Positions 24,919 through 39,224 of a stretch of 64,000 bases of DNA are shown piece by piece (position 1 is the first letter of the stretch; every line of letters starts with the position of its first letter). The DNA lies in the NCBI GenBank assembly GCA_032622095.1, contig CP136062.1, positions 150,406,875-150,470,874 of the forward strand, in the 5' to 3' direction. This stretch comes from Siphonodentalium dalli (taxonomy: Eukaryota; Mollusca; Scaphopoda; Gadilida; Siphonodentaliidae). Below the pieces are notes generated by a model. The model saw nothing but the letters and a program-made list of their open reading frames with translations, was not told the origin of the DNA and did not search any database. The position numbers were made by a program, and so were the translations under genes.

Positions 24919-25764
24919 CAAGACCAGCAAATAGCACTATTTTCATCTGTCAACTTGACAAATATTGTTACTGAAAATCATTTTTTAGCAAATCTGTTCA
25001 GTTAGAAGGAACATTTTATGGTAGATACACCATTCTTCTATGGAAATTCCAATACAGGTTGTCTTTAGTCATATAAATTGGTGGGCATATGGAGTCTTGG
25101 AGCAGTGGGGGGGGGGGGGTGGTGGTTCATGTATATGGTTATTGGTGATTTTTCAGATGATGGGTACTTCTTCGTGACATCATATGCTCCTTGAATCTTA
25201 GCTGAAAAGGCTGATATTGTGACATTACACAGTATACAACAAGATTTTTTTTTTTAGATATTCAGTCTTTCTTATTCACAAGTGTGAAATATAATAATTC
25301 AGGTTTCCTTGGTCATATTTCACTTGACAACATATTGTTCATGTGATGTCATAACCTTGTAAAGCTTTCCCTTAATGCAAAATAAGACTTGGAATTTTTT
25401 AACCCATAGTTTTGGGAGAGTATTAAAGATAGTTGTTGTATGAAATATTATGTTTTATTTTGATATCTGAGGAAAATATGCATCTCATAATATATTTTAT
25501 ACAACATTTTAGCATTTCAGACCTTTTTCAAGCCATAGATGATGGTTGAATATATCCATTTTGTCACTACGTCAAGCATAACGTCATTGGGTTCTGAAAG
25601 ACCCAAAAGGGGTGAAATCATGGGGGTGCATGTAAATCCCCACCCAATCTTGCTGCCTGTGATTGCAATAACGCATGGGGTGTAATATATTATTTTAAGC
25701 GGTATAATGCAGAGAATATGGAGGTGTGGTCCCTATTAAAGATTAATAAAATTGCATTTCCCTT
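24919..25764 (+). repeat. Block B copy 20
   Basis: G13, T11; ATATATTATTTT variant. Confidence 0.94.
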
Positions 25765-26422
25765 AAGGTGACACTCCACAGTTTCGAATGATCAGTAGGG
25801 GTAAATTTCTTAGAATAGAGTACCAGTGTTTTCTGTCACCGTGGGTGTGGTATGTTTATTGAGAGAAGGTTAGTTATGAATTTGTGGATTTTTAGAGGAT
25901 GTCTTTGAGTTTTGAAAAATATTGTTTCAGGTGACCTTGACCCCACCAGTATGAAGTAGTAGCGATTTCTGCGAAACAGTGGCTCCAGACACCAGCGTGA
26001 CTTTTTAGCACCTAAAATTTGTCATCTGCATGAAAAATATTTTTTTTAAACTTACAGTGGTGAGAAGTTTGAAATTTTTTGATATTATTGTGAGGAAACA
26101 GTGTTCTTCCAGACAACATACATGTAGGCGGCTATACCATAGATTTTCTGGTTTTTGTGTCCCACGGGCCTGAAAATCGCTTATTTTGGCCATTTTTGCA
26201 TCAAAATTTCATTTTTCAGGCACACAATCCAGGGGCATAACTCTTGCTACCCCCATTAAAATGACAATTCTGTACCAAAATCTTTAAGCCTAGTATGTGC
26301 TCAACCCAGGTATATATACATTGTATATGTGTTGTGGGATAACATTTCAGTTATTTTTCATTGAATTGATGCCCCCCCTTAGTTTTGCACCAATCCCTGC
26401 AGAAACTGTGGAGTGTCACCTT
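25765..26422 (+). mobile_element. Element A copy 15 with 6-bp insertion
   Basis: 658 bp, the longest A. CATGTA is inserted at 26121-26126 and one extra C lies in the run before TTAGTTTTG. Confidence 0.94.
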
Positions 26423-27262
26423 CAAGACCAGCAAATAGCACTATTTTCATCTGTCAACTTGACAAATATTGTTACTGAAAATCATTTTTTAGCAAATCTG
26501 TTCAGTTAGAAGGAACATTTTATGGTAGATACACCATTCTTCTATGGAAATTCCAATACAGGTTGTCTTTAGTCATATAAATTGGTGGGCATATGGAGTC
26601 TTGGAGCAGTGGGGGGGTGGTGGTTCATGTATATGGTTATTGGTGATTTTTCAGATGATGGGTACTTCTTCGTGACATCATATGCTCCTTGAATCTTAGC
26701 TGAAAAGGCTGATATTGTGACATTACACAGTATACAACAAGATTTTTTTTTTCAGATATTCAGTCTTTCTTATTCACAAGTGTGAAATATAATAATTCAG
26801 GTTTCCTTGGTCATATTTCACTTGACAACATATTGTTCATGTGATGTCATAACCTTGTAAAGCTTTCCCTTAATGCAAAATAAGATTTGGAATTTTTTAA
26901 CCCATAGTTTTGGGAGAGTATTAAAGATAGTTGTTGTATGAAATATTATGTTTTATTTTGATATCTGAGGAAAATATGCATCTCATAATATATTTTATAC
27001 AACATTTTAGCATTTCAGACCTTTTTCAAGCCATAGATGATGGTTGAATATATCCATTTTGTCACTACGTCAAGCATAACGTCATTGGGTTCTGAAAGAC
27101 CCAAAAGGGGTGAAATCATGGGGGTGCATGTAAATCCCCACCCAATCTTGCTGCCTGTGATTGCAATAACGCATGGGGTGTAATATATCATTTTAAGCGG
27201 TATAATGCAGAGAATATGGAGGTGTGGTCCCTATTAAAGATTAATAAAATTGCATTTCCCTT
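26423..27262 (+). repeat. Block B copy 21
   Basis: G7; T10 followed by CAG; private TAAGATTTGG. First block of a duplicated pair of units (26423-29408). Confidence 0.94.
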
Positions 27263-27913
27263 AAGGTGACACTCCACAGTTTCGAATGATCAGTAGGGGT
27301 AAATTTCTTAGAATAGAGTACCAGTGTTTTCTGTCACCGTGGGTGTGGTATGTTTATTGAGAGAAGGTTAGTTATGAATTTGTGGATTTTTAGAGGAAGT
27401 CTTTGAGTTTTGAAAAATATTGTTTCAGGTGACCTTGACCCCACCAGTATGAAGTAGTAGCGATTTCTGCGAAACAGTGGCTCCAGACACCAGCGTGACT
27501 TTTTAGCACCTAAAATTTGTCATCTGCATGAAAAATATTTTTTTTAAACTTACAGTGGTGAGAAGTTTGAAATGTTTTGATATTATTGTGAGGAAACAGT
27601 GTTCTTCCAGACAACATAGGCGGCTATACCATAGATTTTCTGGTTTTTGTGTCCCACGGGCCAGAAAATCGCTTATTTTGGCCATTTTTGCATCAAAATT
27701 TCATTTTTCAGGCACACAATCCAGGGGCATAACTCTTGCTACCCCCATTAAAATGACAATTCTGTACCAAAATCTTTAAGCCTAGTATGTGCTCAACCCA
27801 GGTATATATACATTGTATATGTGTTGTGGGATAACATTTCAGTTATTTTTCATTGAATTGATGCCCCCCTTAGTTTTGCACCAATCCCTGCAGAAACTGT
27901 GGAGTGTCACCTT
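27263..27913 (+). mobile_element. Element A copy 16
   Basis: GAGGAAGTC and GGGCCAGAAAA, both shared only with A18; private GAAATGTTTTG. The second change removes a plus-strand stop and opens a chance 83-codon frame. Confidence 0.93.
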
Positions 27914-28757
27914 CAAGACCAGCAAATAGCACTATTTTCATCTGTCAACTTGACAAATATTGTTACTGAAAATCATTTTTTAGCAAATCTGTTCAGTTAG
28001 AAGGAACATTTTATGGTAGATACACCATTCTTCTATGGAAATTCCAATACAGGTTGTCTTTAGTCATATAAATTGGTGGGCATATGGAGTCTTGGAGCAG
28101 TGGGGGGGGGGGTGGTGGTTCATGTATATGGTTATTGGTGATTTTTCAGATGATGGGTTCTTCTTCGTGACATCATATGCTCCTTGAATCTTAGCTGAAA
28201 AGGCTGATATTGTGACATTACACAGTATACAACAAGATTTTTTTTTTTAGATATTTAGTCTTTCTTATTCACAAGTGTGAAATATAATAATTCAGGTTTC
28301 CTTGGTCATATTTCACTTGACAACATATTGTTCATGTGATGTCATAACCTTGTAAAGCTTTCCCTTAATGCAAAATAAGACTTGGAATTTTTTAACCCAT
28401 AGTTTTGGGAGAGTATTAAAGATAGTTGTTGTATGAAATATTATGTTTTATTTTGATATCTGAGGAAAATATGCATCTCATAATATATTTTATACAACAT
28501 TTTAGCATTTCAGACCTTTTTCAAGCCATAGATGATGGTTGAATATATCCATTTTGTCACTACGTCAAGCATAACGTCATTGGGTTCTGAAAGACCCAAA
28601 AGGGGTGAAATCATGGGGGTGCATGTAAATCCCCACCCAATCTTGCTGCCTGTGATTGCAATAACGCATGGGGTGTAATATATTATTTTAAGCGGTATAA
28701 TGCAGAGAATATGGAGGTGTGGTCCCTATTAAAGATTAATAAAATTGCATTTCCCTT
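27914..28757 (+). repeat. Block B copy 22
   Basis: G11, T11; GATGGGTTCTTC and GATATTTAGTC, both shared only with B24; ATATATTATTTT variant. Confidence 0.94.
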
Positions 28758-29408
28758 AAGGTGACACTCCACAGTTTCGAATGATCAGTAGGGGTAAATT
28801 TCTTAGAATAGAGTACCAGTGTTTTCTGTCACCGTGGGTGTGGTATGTTTATTGAGAGAAGGTTAGTTATGAATTTGTGGATTTTTAGAGGATGTCTTTG
28901 AGTTTTGAAAAATATTGTTTCAGGTGACCTTGACCCCACCAGTATGAAGTAGTAGCGATTTCTGCGAAACAGTGGCTCCAGACACCAGCGTGACTTTTTA
29001 GCACCTAAAATTTGTCATCTGCATGAAAAATATTTTTTTTAAACTTACAGTGGTGAGAAGTTTGAAATTTTTTGATATTATTGTGAGGAAACAGTGTTCT
29101 TCCAGACAACATAGGCGGCTATACCATAGATTTTCTGGTTTTTGTGTCCCACGGGCCTGAAAATCGCTTATTTTGGCCATTTTTGCATCAAAATTTCATT
29201 TTTCAGGCACACAATCCAGGGGCATAACTCTTGCTACCCCCATTAAAATGACAATTCTGTACCAAAATCTTTAAGCCTAGTATGTGCTCAACCCAGGTAT
29301 ATATACATTGTATATGTGTTGTGGGATAACATTTCAGTTATTTTTCATTGAATTGATGCCCCCCTTAGTTTTGCACCAATCCCTGCAGAAACTGTGGAGT
29401 GTCACCTT
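28758..29408 (+). mobile_element. Element A copy 17
   Basis: 651 bp; no difference from the consensus noticed. Last block of the first 2986-bp duplicate. Confidence 0.93.
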
Positions 29409-30248
29409 CAAGACCAGCAAATAGCACTATTTTCATCTGTCAACTTGACAAATATTGTTACTGAAAATCATTTTTTAGCAAATCTGTTCAGTTAGAAGGA
29501 ACATTTTATGGTAGATACACCATTCTTCTATGGAAATTCCAATACAGGTTGTCTTTAGTCATATAAATTGGTGGGCATATGGAGTCTTGGAGCAGTGGGG
29601 GGGTGGTGGTTCATGTATATGGTTATTGGTGATTTTTCAGATGATGGGTACTTCTTCGTGACATCATATGCTCCTTGAATCTTAGCTGAAAAGGCTGATA
29701 TTGTGACATTACACAGTATACAACAAGATTTTTTTTTTCAGATATTCAGTCTTTCTTATTCACAAGTGTGAAATATAATAATTCAGGTTTCCTTGGTCAT
29801 ATTTCACTTGACAACATATTGTTCATGTGATGTCATAACCTTGTAAAGCTTTCCCTTAATGCAAAATAAGACTTGGAATTTTTTAACCCATAGTTTTGGG
29901 AGAGTATTAAAGATAGTTGTTGTATGAAATATTATGTTTTATTTTGATATCTGAGGAAAATATGCATCTCATAATATATTTTATACAACATTTTAGCATT
30001 TCAGACCTTTTTCAAGCCATAGATGATGGTTGAATATATCCATTTTGTCACTACGTCAAGCATAACGTCATTGGGTTCTGAAAGACCCAAAAGGGGTGAA
30101 ATCATGGGGGTGCATGTAAATCCCCACCCAATCTTGCTGCCTGTGATTGCAATAACGCATGGGGTGTAATATATCATTTTAAGCGGTATAATGCAGAGAA
30201 TATGGAGGTGTGGTCCCTATTAAAGATTAATAAAATTGCATTTCCCTT
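29409..30248 (+). repeat. Block B copy 23
   Basis: G7; T10 followed by CAG, as in B21. Starts the second 2986-bp duplicate. Confidence 0.94.
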
Positions 30249-30899
30249 AAGGTGACACTCCACAGTTTCGAATGATCAGTAGGGGTAAATTTCTTAGAAT
30301 AGAGTACCAGTGTTTTCTGTCACCGTGGGTGTGGTATGTTTATTGAGAGAAGGTTAGTTATGAATTTGTGGATTTTTAGAGGAAGTCTTTGAGTTTTGAA
30401 AAATATTGTTTCAGGTGACCTTGACCCCACCAGTATGAAGTAGTAGCGATTTCTGCGAAACAGTGGCTCCAGACACCAGCGTGACTTTTTAGCACCTAAA
30501 ATTTGTCATCTGCATGAAAAATATTTTTTTTAAACTTACAGTGGTGAGAAGTTTGAAATTTTTTGATATTATTGTGAGGAAACAGTGTTCTTCCAGACAA
30601 CATAGGCGGCTATACCATAGATTTTCTGGTTTTTGTGTCCCACGGGCCAGAAAATCGCTTATTTTGGCCATTTTTGCATCAAAATTTCATTTTTCAGGCA
30701 CACAATCCAGGGGCATAACTCTTGCTACCCCCATTAAAATGACAATTCTGTACCAAAATCTTTAAGCCTAGTATGTGCTCAACCCAGGTATATATACATT
30801 GTATATGTGTTGTGGGATAACATTTCAGTTATTTTTCATTGAATTGATGCCCCCCTTAGTTTTGCACCAATCCCTGCAGAAACTGTGGAGTGTCACCTT
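30249..30899 (+). mobile_element. Element A copy 18
   Basis: Shares GAGGAAGTC and GGGCCAGAAAA with A16 but lacks its GAAATGTTTTG change. Confidence 0.93.
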
Positions 30900-31743
30900 C
30901 AAGACCAGCAAATAGCACTATTTTCATCTGTCAACTTGACAAATATTGTTACTGAAAATCATTTTTTAGCAAATCTGTTCAGTTAGAAGGAACATTTTAT
31001 GGTAGATACACCATTCTTCTATGGAAATTCCAATACAGGTTGTCTTTAGTCATATAAATTGGTGGGCATATGGAGTCTTGGAGCAGTGGGGGGGGGGGTG
31101 GTGGTTCATGTATATGGTTATTGGTGATTTTTCAGATGATGGGTTCTTCTTCGTGACATCATATGCTCCTTGAATCTTAGCTGAAAAGGCTGATATTGTG
31201 ACATTACACAGTATACAACAAGATTTTTTTTTTTAGATATTTAGTCTTTCTTATTCACAAGTGTGAAATATAATAATTCAGGTTTCCTTGGTCATATTTC
31301 ACTTGACAACATATTGTTCATGTGATGTCATAACCTTGTAAAGCTTTCCCTTAATGCAAAATAAGACTTGGAATTTTTTAACCCATAGTTTTGGGAGAGT
31401 ATTAAAGATAGTTGTTGTATGAAATATTATGTTTTATTTTGATATCTGAGGAAAATATGCATCTCATAATATATTTTATACAACATTTTAGCATTTCAGA
31501 CCTTTTTCAAGCCATAGATGATGGTTGAATATATCCATTTTGTCACTACGTCAAGCATAACGTCATTGGGTTCTGAAAGACCCAAAAGGGGTGAAATCAT
31601 GGGGGTGCATGTAAATCCCCACCCAATCTTGCTGCCTGTGATTGCAATAACGCATGGGGTGTAATATATTATTTTAAGCGGTATAATGCAGAGAATATGG
31701 AGGTGTGGTCCCTATTAAAGATTAATAAAATTGCATTTCCCTT
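30900..31743 (+). repeat. Block B copy 24
   Basis: G11, T11; GATGGGTTCTTC and GATATTTAGTC as in B22; ATATATTATTTT variant. Confidence 0.94.
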
Positions 31744-32394
31744 AAGGTGACACTCCACAGTTTCGAATGATCAGTAGGGGTAAATTTCTTAGAATAGAGT
31801 ACCAGTGTTTTCTGTCACCGTGGGTGTGGTATGTTTATTGAGAGAAGGTTAGTTATGAATTTGTGGATTTTTAGAGGATGTCTTTGAGTTTTGAAAAATA
31901 TTGTTTCAGGTGACCTTGACCCCACCAGTATGAAGTAGTAGCGATTTCTGCGAAACAGTGGCTCCAGACACCAGCGTGACTTTTTAGCACCTAAAATTTG
32001 TCATCTGCATGAAAAATATTTTTTTTAAACTTACAGTGGTGAGAAGTTTGAAATTTTTTGATATTATTGTGAGGAAACAGTGTTCTTCCAGACAACATAG
32101 GCGGCTATACCATAGATTTTCTGGTTTTTGTGTCCCACGGGCCTGAAAATCGCTTATTTTGGCCATTTTTGCATCAAAATTTCATTTTTCAGGCACACAA
32201 TCCAGGGGCATAACTCTTGCTACCCCCATTAAAATGACAATTCTGTACCAAAATCTTTAAGCCTAGTATGTGCTCAACCCAGGTATATATACATTGTATA
32301 TGTGTTGTGGGATAACATTTCAGTTATTTTTCATTGAATTGATGCCCCCCTTAGTTTTGCACCAATCCCTGCAGAAACTGTGGAGTGTCACCTT
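31744..32394 (+). mobile_element. Element A copy 19
   Basis: 651 bp; no difference from the consensus noticed. Ends the second 2986-bp duplicate. Confidence 0.93.
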
Positions 32395-33242
32395 CAAGAC
32401 CAGCAAATAGCACTATTTTCATCTGTCAACTTGACAAATATTGTTACTGAAAATCATTTTTTAGCAAATCTGTTCAGTTAGAAGGAACATTTTATGGTAG
32501 ATACACCATTCTTCTATGGAAATTCCAATACAGGTTGTCTTTAGTCATATAAATTGGTGGGCATATGGAGTCTTGGAGCAGTGGGGGGGGGGGTGGTGGT
32601 TCATGTATATGGTTATTGGTGATTTTTCAGATGATGGGTACTTCTTCGTGACATCATATGCTCCTTGAATCTTAGCTGAAAAGGCTGATATTGTGACATT
32701 ACACAGTATACAACAAGATTTTTTTTTTTAGATATTCAGTCTTTCTTATTCACAAGTGTGAAATATAATAATTCAGGTTTCCTTGGTCATATTTCACTTG
32801 ACAACATATTGTTCATGTGATGTCATAACCTTGTAAAGCTTTCCCTTAATGCAAAATAAGACTTGGAATTTTTTAACCCATAGTTTTGGGAGAGTATTAA
32901 AGATAGTTGTTGTATGAAATATTATGTTTTATTTTGATATCTGAGGAAAATATGCATCTCATAATATATTTTATACAACATTTTAGCATTTCAGACCTTT
33001 TTCAAGCCATAGATGATGGTTGAATATATCCATTTTGTCACTACGTCAAGCATAACGTCATTGGGTTCTGAAAGACCCAAAAGGGGTGAAATCATGGGGG
33101 TGCATGTAAATCCCCACCCAATCTTGCTGCCTGTGATTGCAATAACGCATGGGGTGTAATATATTATTTTAAGCGGTATAATGCAGAGAATATGGAGGTG
33201 TGGTCCCTATTAAAGATTAATAAAATTGCATTTCCCTTAATT
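32395..33242 (+). repeat. Block B copy 25, ends TTAATT
   Basis: G11, T11; ATATATTATTTT variant; extra TTAA at the right end. Confidence 0.94.
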
Positions 33243-33893
33243 AAGGTGACACTCCACAGTTTCGAATGATCAGTAGGGGTAAATTTCTTAGAATAGAGTA
33301 CCAGTGTTTTCTGTCACCGTAGGTGTGGTATGTTTATTGAGAGAAGGTTAGTTATGAATTTGTGGATTTTTAGAGGATGTCTTTGAGTTTTGAAAAATAT
33401 TGTTTCAGGTGACCTTGACCCCACCAGTATGAAGTAGTAGCGATTTCTGCGAAACAGTGGCTCCAGACACCAGCGTGACTTTTTAGCACCTAAAATTTGT
33501 CATCTGCATGAAAAATTTTTTTTTTAAACTTACAGTGGTGAGAAGTTTGAAATTTTTTGATATTATTGTGAGGAAACAGTGTTCTTCCAGACAACATAGG
33601 CGGCTATACCATAGATTTTCTGGTTTTTGTGTCCCACGGGCCTGAAAATCGCTTATTTTGGCCATTTTTGCATCAAAATTTCATTTTTCAGGCACACAAT
33701 CCAGGGGCATAACTCTTGCTACCCCCATTAAAATGACAATTCTGTACCAAAATCTTTAAGCCTAGTATGTGCTCAACCCAGGTATATATACATTGTATAT
33801 GTGTTGTGGGATAACATTTCAGTTATTTTTCATTGAATTGATGCCCCCCTTAGTTTTGCACCAATCCCTGCAGAAACTGTGGAGTGTCACCTT
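33243..33893 (+). mobile_element. Element A copy 20 (TTAATTAA left junction)
   Basis: Private CACCGTAGGTG and AAAAATTTTTTTTT (A to T). Confidence 0.93.
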
Positions 33894-34739
33894 CAAGACC
33901 AGCAAATAGCACTATTTTCCTCTGTCAACTTGACAAATATTGTTACTGAAAATCATTTTTTAGCAAATCTGTTCAGTTAGAAGGAACATTTTATGGTAGA
34001 TACACCATTCTTCTATGGAAATTCCAATACAGGTTGTCTTTAGTCATATAAATTGGTGGGCATATGGAGTCTTGGAGCAGTGGGGGGGGGTGGTGGTTCA
34101 TGTATATGGTTATTGGTGATTTTTCAGATGATGGGTACTTCTTCGTGACATCATATGCTCCTTGAATCTTAGCTGAAAAGGCTGATATTGTGACATTACA
34201 CAGTATACAACAAGATTTTTTTTTTTAGATATTCAGTCTTTCTTATTCACAAGTGTGAAATATAATAATTCAGGTTTCCTTGGTCATATTTCACTTGACA
34301 ACATATTGTTCATGTGATGTCATAACCTTGTAAAGCTTTCCCTTAATGCAAAATAAGACTTGGAATTTTTTAACCCATAGTTTTGGGAGAGTATTAAAGA
34401 TAGTTGTTGTATGAAATATTATGTTTTATTTTGATATCTGAGGAAAATATGCATCTCATAATATATTTTATACAACATTTTAGCATTTCAGACCTTTTTC
34501 AAGCCATAGATGATGGTTGAATATATCCATTTTGTCACTACGTCAAGCATAACGTCATTGGGTTCTGAAAGACCCAAAAGGGGTGAAATCATGGGGGTGC
34601 ATGTAAATCCCCACCCAATCTTGCTGCCTGTGATTGCAATAACGCATGGGGTGTAATATATCATTTTAAGCGGTATAATGCAGAGAATATGGAGGTGTGG
34701 TCCCTATTAAAGATTAATAAAATTGCATTTCCCTTAATT
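33894..34739 (+). repeat. Block B copy 26, ends TTAATT
   Basis: G9, T11; private ATTTTCCTCTG. Confidence 0.94.
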
Positions 34740-35390
34740 AAGGTGACACTCCACAGTTTCGAATGATCAGTAGGGGTAAATTTCTTAGAATAGAGTACCA
34801 GTGTTTTCTGTCACCGTGGGTGTGGTATGTTTATTGAGAGAAGGTTAGTTATGAATTTGTGGATTTTTAGAGGATGTCTTTGAGTTTTGAAAAATATTGT
34901 TTCAGGTGACCTTGACCCCACCAGTATGAAGTAGTAGCGATTTCTGCGAAACAGTGGCTCCAGACACCAGCGTGACTTTTTAGCACCTAAAATTTGTCAT
35001 CTGCATGAAAAATATTTTTTTTAAACTTACAGTGGTGAGAAGTTTGAAATTTTTTGATATTATTGTGAGGAAACAGTGTTCTTCCAGACAACATAGGCGG
35101 CTATACCATAGATTTTCTGGTTTTTGTGTCCCACGGGCCTGAAAATCGCTTATTTTGGCCATTTTTGCATCAAAATTTCATTTTTCAGGCACACAATCCA
35201 GGGGCATAACTCTTGCTACCCCCATTAAAATGACAATTCTGTACCAAAATCTTTAAGCCTAGTATGTGCTCAACCCAGGTATATATACATTGTATATGTG
35301 TTGTGGGATAACATTTCAGTTATTTTTCATTGAATTGATGCCCCCCTTAGTTTTGCACCAATCCCTGCAGAAACTGTGGAGTGTCACCTT
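34740..35390 (+). mobile_element. Element A copy 21 (TTAATTAA left junction)
   Basis: 651 bp, consensus interior. It neighbours A20 with the same junction, so the two probably arose by copying one unit. Confidence 0.93.
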
Positions 35391-36236
35391 CAAGACCAGC
35401 AAATAGCACTATTTTCATCTGTCAACTTGACAAATATTGTTACTGAAAATCATTTTTTAGCAAATCTGTTCAGTTAGAAGGAACATTTTATGGTAGATAC
35501 ACCATTCTTCTATGGAAATTCCAATACAGGTTGTCTTTAGTCATATAAATTGGTGGGCATATGGAGTCTTGGAGCAGTGGGGGGGGGGGGGTGGTGGTTC
35601 ATGTATATGGTTATTGGTGATTTTTCAGATGATGGGTACTTCTTCGTGACATCATATGCTCCTTGAATCTTAGCTGAAAAGGCTGATATTGTGACATTAC
35701 ACAGTATACAACAAGATTATTTTTTTTAGATATTCAGTCTTTCTTATTCACAAGTGTGAAATATAATAATTCAGGTTTCCTTGGTCATATTTCACTTGAC
35801 AACATATTGTTCATGTGATGTCATAACCTTGTAAAGCTTTCCCTTAATGCAAAATAAGACTTGGAATTTTTTAACCCATAGTTTTGGGAGAGTATTAAAG
35901 ATAGTTGTTGTATGAAATATTATGTTTTATTTTGATATCTGAGGAAAATATGCATCTCATAATATATTTTATACAACATTTTAGCATTTCAGACCTTTTT
36001 CAAGCCATAGATGATGGTTGAATATATCCATTTTGTCACTACGTCAAGCATAACGTCATTGGGTTCTGAAAGACCCAAAAGGGGTGAAATCATGGGGGTG
36101 CATGTAAATCCCCACCCAATCTTGCTGCCTGTGATTGCAATAACGCATGGGGTGTAATATATTATTTTAAGCGGTATAATGCAGAGAATATGGAGGTGTG
36201 GTCCCTATTAAAGATTAATAAAATTGCATTTCCCTT
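35391..36236 (+). repeat. Block B copy 27
   Basis: G13; T tract GATTA then T8; ATATATTATTTT variant. Confidence 0.94.
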
Positions 36237-36887
36237 AAGGTGACACTCCACAGTTTCGAATGATCAGTAGGGGTAAATTTCTTAGAATAGAGTACCAGTG
36301 TTTTCTGTCACCGTGGGTGTGGTATGTTTATTGAGAGAAGGTTAGTTATGAATTTGTGGATTTTTAGAGGATGTCTTTGAGTTTTGAAAAATATTGTTTC
36401 AGGTGACCTTGACCCCACCAGTATGAAGTAGTAGCGATTTCTGCGAAACAGTGGCTCCAGACACCAGCGTGACTTTTTAGCACCTAAAATTTGTCATCTG
36501 CATGAAAAATATTTTTTTTAAACTTACAGTGGTGAGAAGTTTGAAATTTTTTGATATTATTGTGAGGAAACAGTGTTCTTCCAGACAACATAGGCGGCTA
36601 TACCATAGATTTTCTGGTTTTTGTGTCCCACGGGCCTGAAAATCGCTTATTTTGGCCATTTTTGCATCAAAATTTCATTTTTCAGGCACACAATCCAGGG
36701 GCATAACTCTTGCTACCCCCATTAAAATGACAATTCTGTACCAAAATCTTTAAGCCTAGTATGTGCTCAACCCAGGTATATATACATTGTATATGTGTTG
36801 TGGGATAACATTTCAGTTATTTTTCATTGAATTGATGCCCCCCTTAGTTTTGCACCAATCCCTGCAGAAACTGTGGAGTGTCACCTT
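36237..36887 (+). mobile_element. Element A copy 22
   Basis: 651 bp; no difference from the consensus noticed. Confidence 0.93.
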
Positions 36888-37730
36888 CAAGACCAGCAAA
36901 TAGCACTATTTTCATCTGTCAACTTGACAAATATTGTTACTGAAAATCATTTTTTAGCAAATCTGTTCAGTTAGAAGGAACGTTTTATGGTAGATACACC
37001 ATTCTTCTATGGAAATTCCAATACAGGTTGTCTTTAGTCATATAAATTGGTGGGCATATGGAGTCTTGGAGCAGTGGGGGGGGGTGGTGGTTCATGTATA
37101 TGGTTATTGGTGATTTTTCAGATGATGGGTACTTCTTCGTGACATCATATGCTCCTTGAATCTTAGCTGAAAAGGCTGATATTGTGACATTACACAGTAT
37201 ACAACAAGATTTTTTTTTTTTAGATATTCAGTCTTTCTTATTCACAAGTGTGAAATATAATAATTCAGGTTTCCTTGGTCATATTTCACTTGACAACATA
37301 TTGTTCATGTGATGTCATAACCTTGTAAAGCTTTCCCTTAATGCAAAATAAGACTTGGAATTTTTTAACCCATAGTTTTGGGAGAGTATTAAAGATAGTT
37401 GTTGTATGAAATATTATGTTTTATTTTGATATCTGAGGAAAATATGCATCTCATAATATATTTTATACAACATTTTAGCATTTCAGACCTTTTTCAAGCC
37501 ATAGATGATGGTTGAATATATCCATTTTGTCACTACGTCAAGCATAACGTCATTGGGTTCTGAAAGACCCAAAAGGGGTGAAATCATGGGGGTGCATGTA
37601 AATCCCCACCCAATCTTGCTGCCTGTGATTGCAATAACGCATGGGGTGTAATATATTATTTTAAGCGGTATAATGCAGAGAATATGGAGGTGTGGTCCCT
37701 ATTAAAGATTAATAAAATTGCATTTCCCTT
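36888..37730 (+). repeat. Block B copy 28
   Basis: G9, T12; GGAACGTTTTATG shared only with B29; ATATATTATTTT variant. Confidence 0.94.
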
Positions 37731-38381
37731 AAGGTGACACTCCACAGTTTCGAATGATCAGTAGGGGTAAATTTCTTAGAATAGAGTACCAGTGTTTTCT
37801 GTCACCGTGGGTGTGGTATGTTTATTGAGAGAAGGTTAGTTATGAATTTGTGGATTTTTAGAGGATGTCTTTGAGTTTTGAAAAATATTGTTTCAGGTGA
37901 CCTTGACCCCACCAGTATGAAGTAGTAGCGATTTCTGCGAAACAGTGGCTCCAGACACCAGCGTGACTTTTTAGCACCTAAAATTTGTCATCTGCATGAA
38001 AAATATTTTTTTTAAACTTACAGTGGTGAGAAGTTTGAAATTTTTTGATATTATTGTGAGGAAACAGTGTTCTTCCAGACAACATAGGCGGCTATACCAT
38101 AGATTTTCTGGTTTTTGTGTCCCACGGGCCTGAAAATCGCTTATTTTGGCCATTTTTGCATCAAAATTTCATTTTTCAGGCACACAATCCAGGGGCATAA
38201 CTCTTGCTACCCCCATTAAAATGACAATTCTGTACCAAAATCTTTAAGCCTAGTATGTGCTCAACCCAGGTATATATACATTGTATATGTGTTGTGGGAT
38301 AACATTTCAGTTATTTTTCATTGAATTGATGCCCCCCTTAGTTTTGCACCAATCCCTGCAGAAACTGTGGAGTGTCACCTT
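37731..38381 (+). mobile_element. Element A copy 23
   Basis: 651 bp; no difference from the consensus noticed. Confidence 0.93.
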
Positions 38382-39224
38382 CAAGACCAGCAAATAGCAC
38401 TATTTTCATCTGTCAACTTGACAAATATTGTTACTGAAAATCATTTTTTAGCAAATCTGTTCAGTTAGAAGGAACGTTTTATGGTAGATACACCATTCTT
38501 CTATGGAAATTCCAATACAGGTTGTCTTTAGTCATATAAATTGGTGGGCATATGGAGTCTTGGAGCAGTGGGGGGGGGTGGTGGTTCATGTATATGGTTA
38601 TTGGTGATTTTTCAGATGATGGGTACTTCTTCGTGACATCATATGCTCCTTGAATCTTAGCTGAAAAGGCTGATATTGTGACATTACACAGTATACAACA
38701 AGATTTTTTTTTTTAGATATTCAGTCTTTCTTATTCACAAGTGTGAAATATAATAATTCAGGTTTCCTTGGTCATATTTCACTTGACAACATATTGTTCA
38801 TGTGATGTCATAACCTTGTAAAGCTTTTGCCTTAATGCAAAATAAGACTTGGAATTTTTTAACCCATAGTTTTGGGAGAGTATTAAAGATAGTTGTTGTA
38901 TGAAATATTATGTTTTATTTTGATATCTGAGGAAAATATGCATCTCATAATATATTTTATACAACATTTTAGCATTTCAGACCTTTTTCAAGCCATAGAT
39001 CATGGTTGAATATATCCATTTTGTCACTACGTCAAGCATAACGTCATTGGGTTCTGAAAGACCCAAAAGGGGTGAAATCATGGGGGTGCATGTAAATCCC
39101 CACCCAATCTTGCTGCCTGTGATTGCAATAACGCATGGGGTGTAATATATTATTTTAAGCGGTATAATGCAGAGAATATGGAGGTGTGGTCCCTATTAAA
39201 GATTAATAAAATTGCATTTCCCTT
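38382..39224 (+). repeat. Block B copy 29
   Basis: G9, T11; GGAACGTTTTATG as in B28; private AAGCTTTTGCCTT and ATAGATCATGG. Confidence 0.94.

Noticed and set aside
26297-26509. Plus-strand frame at the right end of A15 running into B21
   Set aside because: It is opened by one extra C in this copy and crosses the A/B boundary. No similarity or constraint is visible.
27528-27779. Plus-strand frame of 83 codons in A16 (also A18)
   Set aside because: It exists only because one substitution removed a stop in these two recently duplicated copies; the other copies have the stop.
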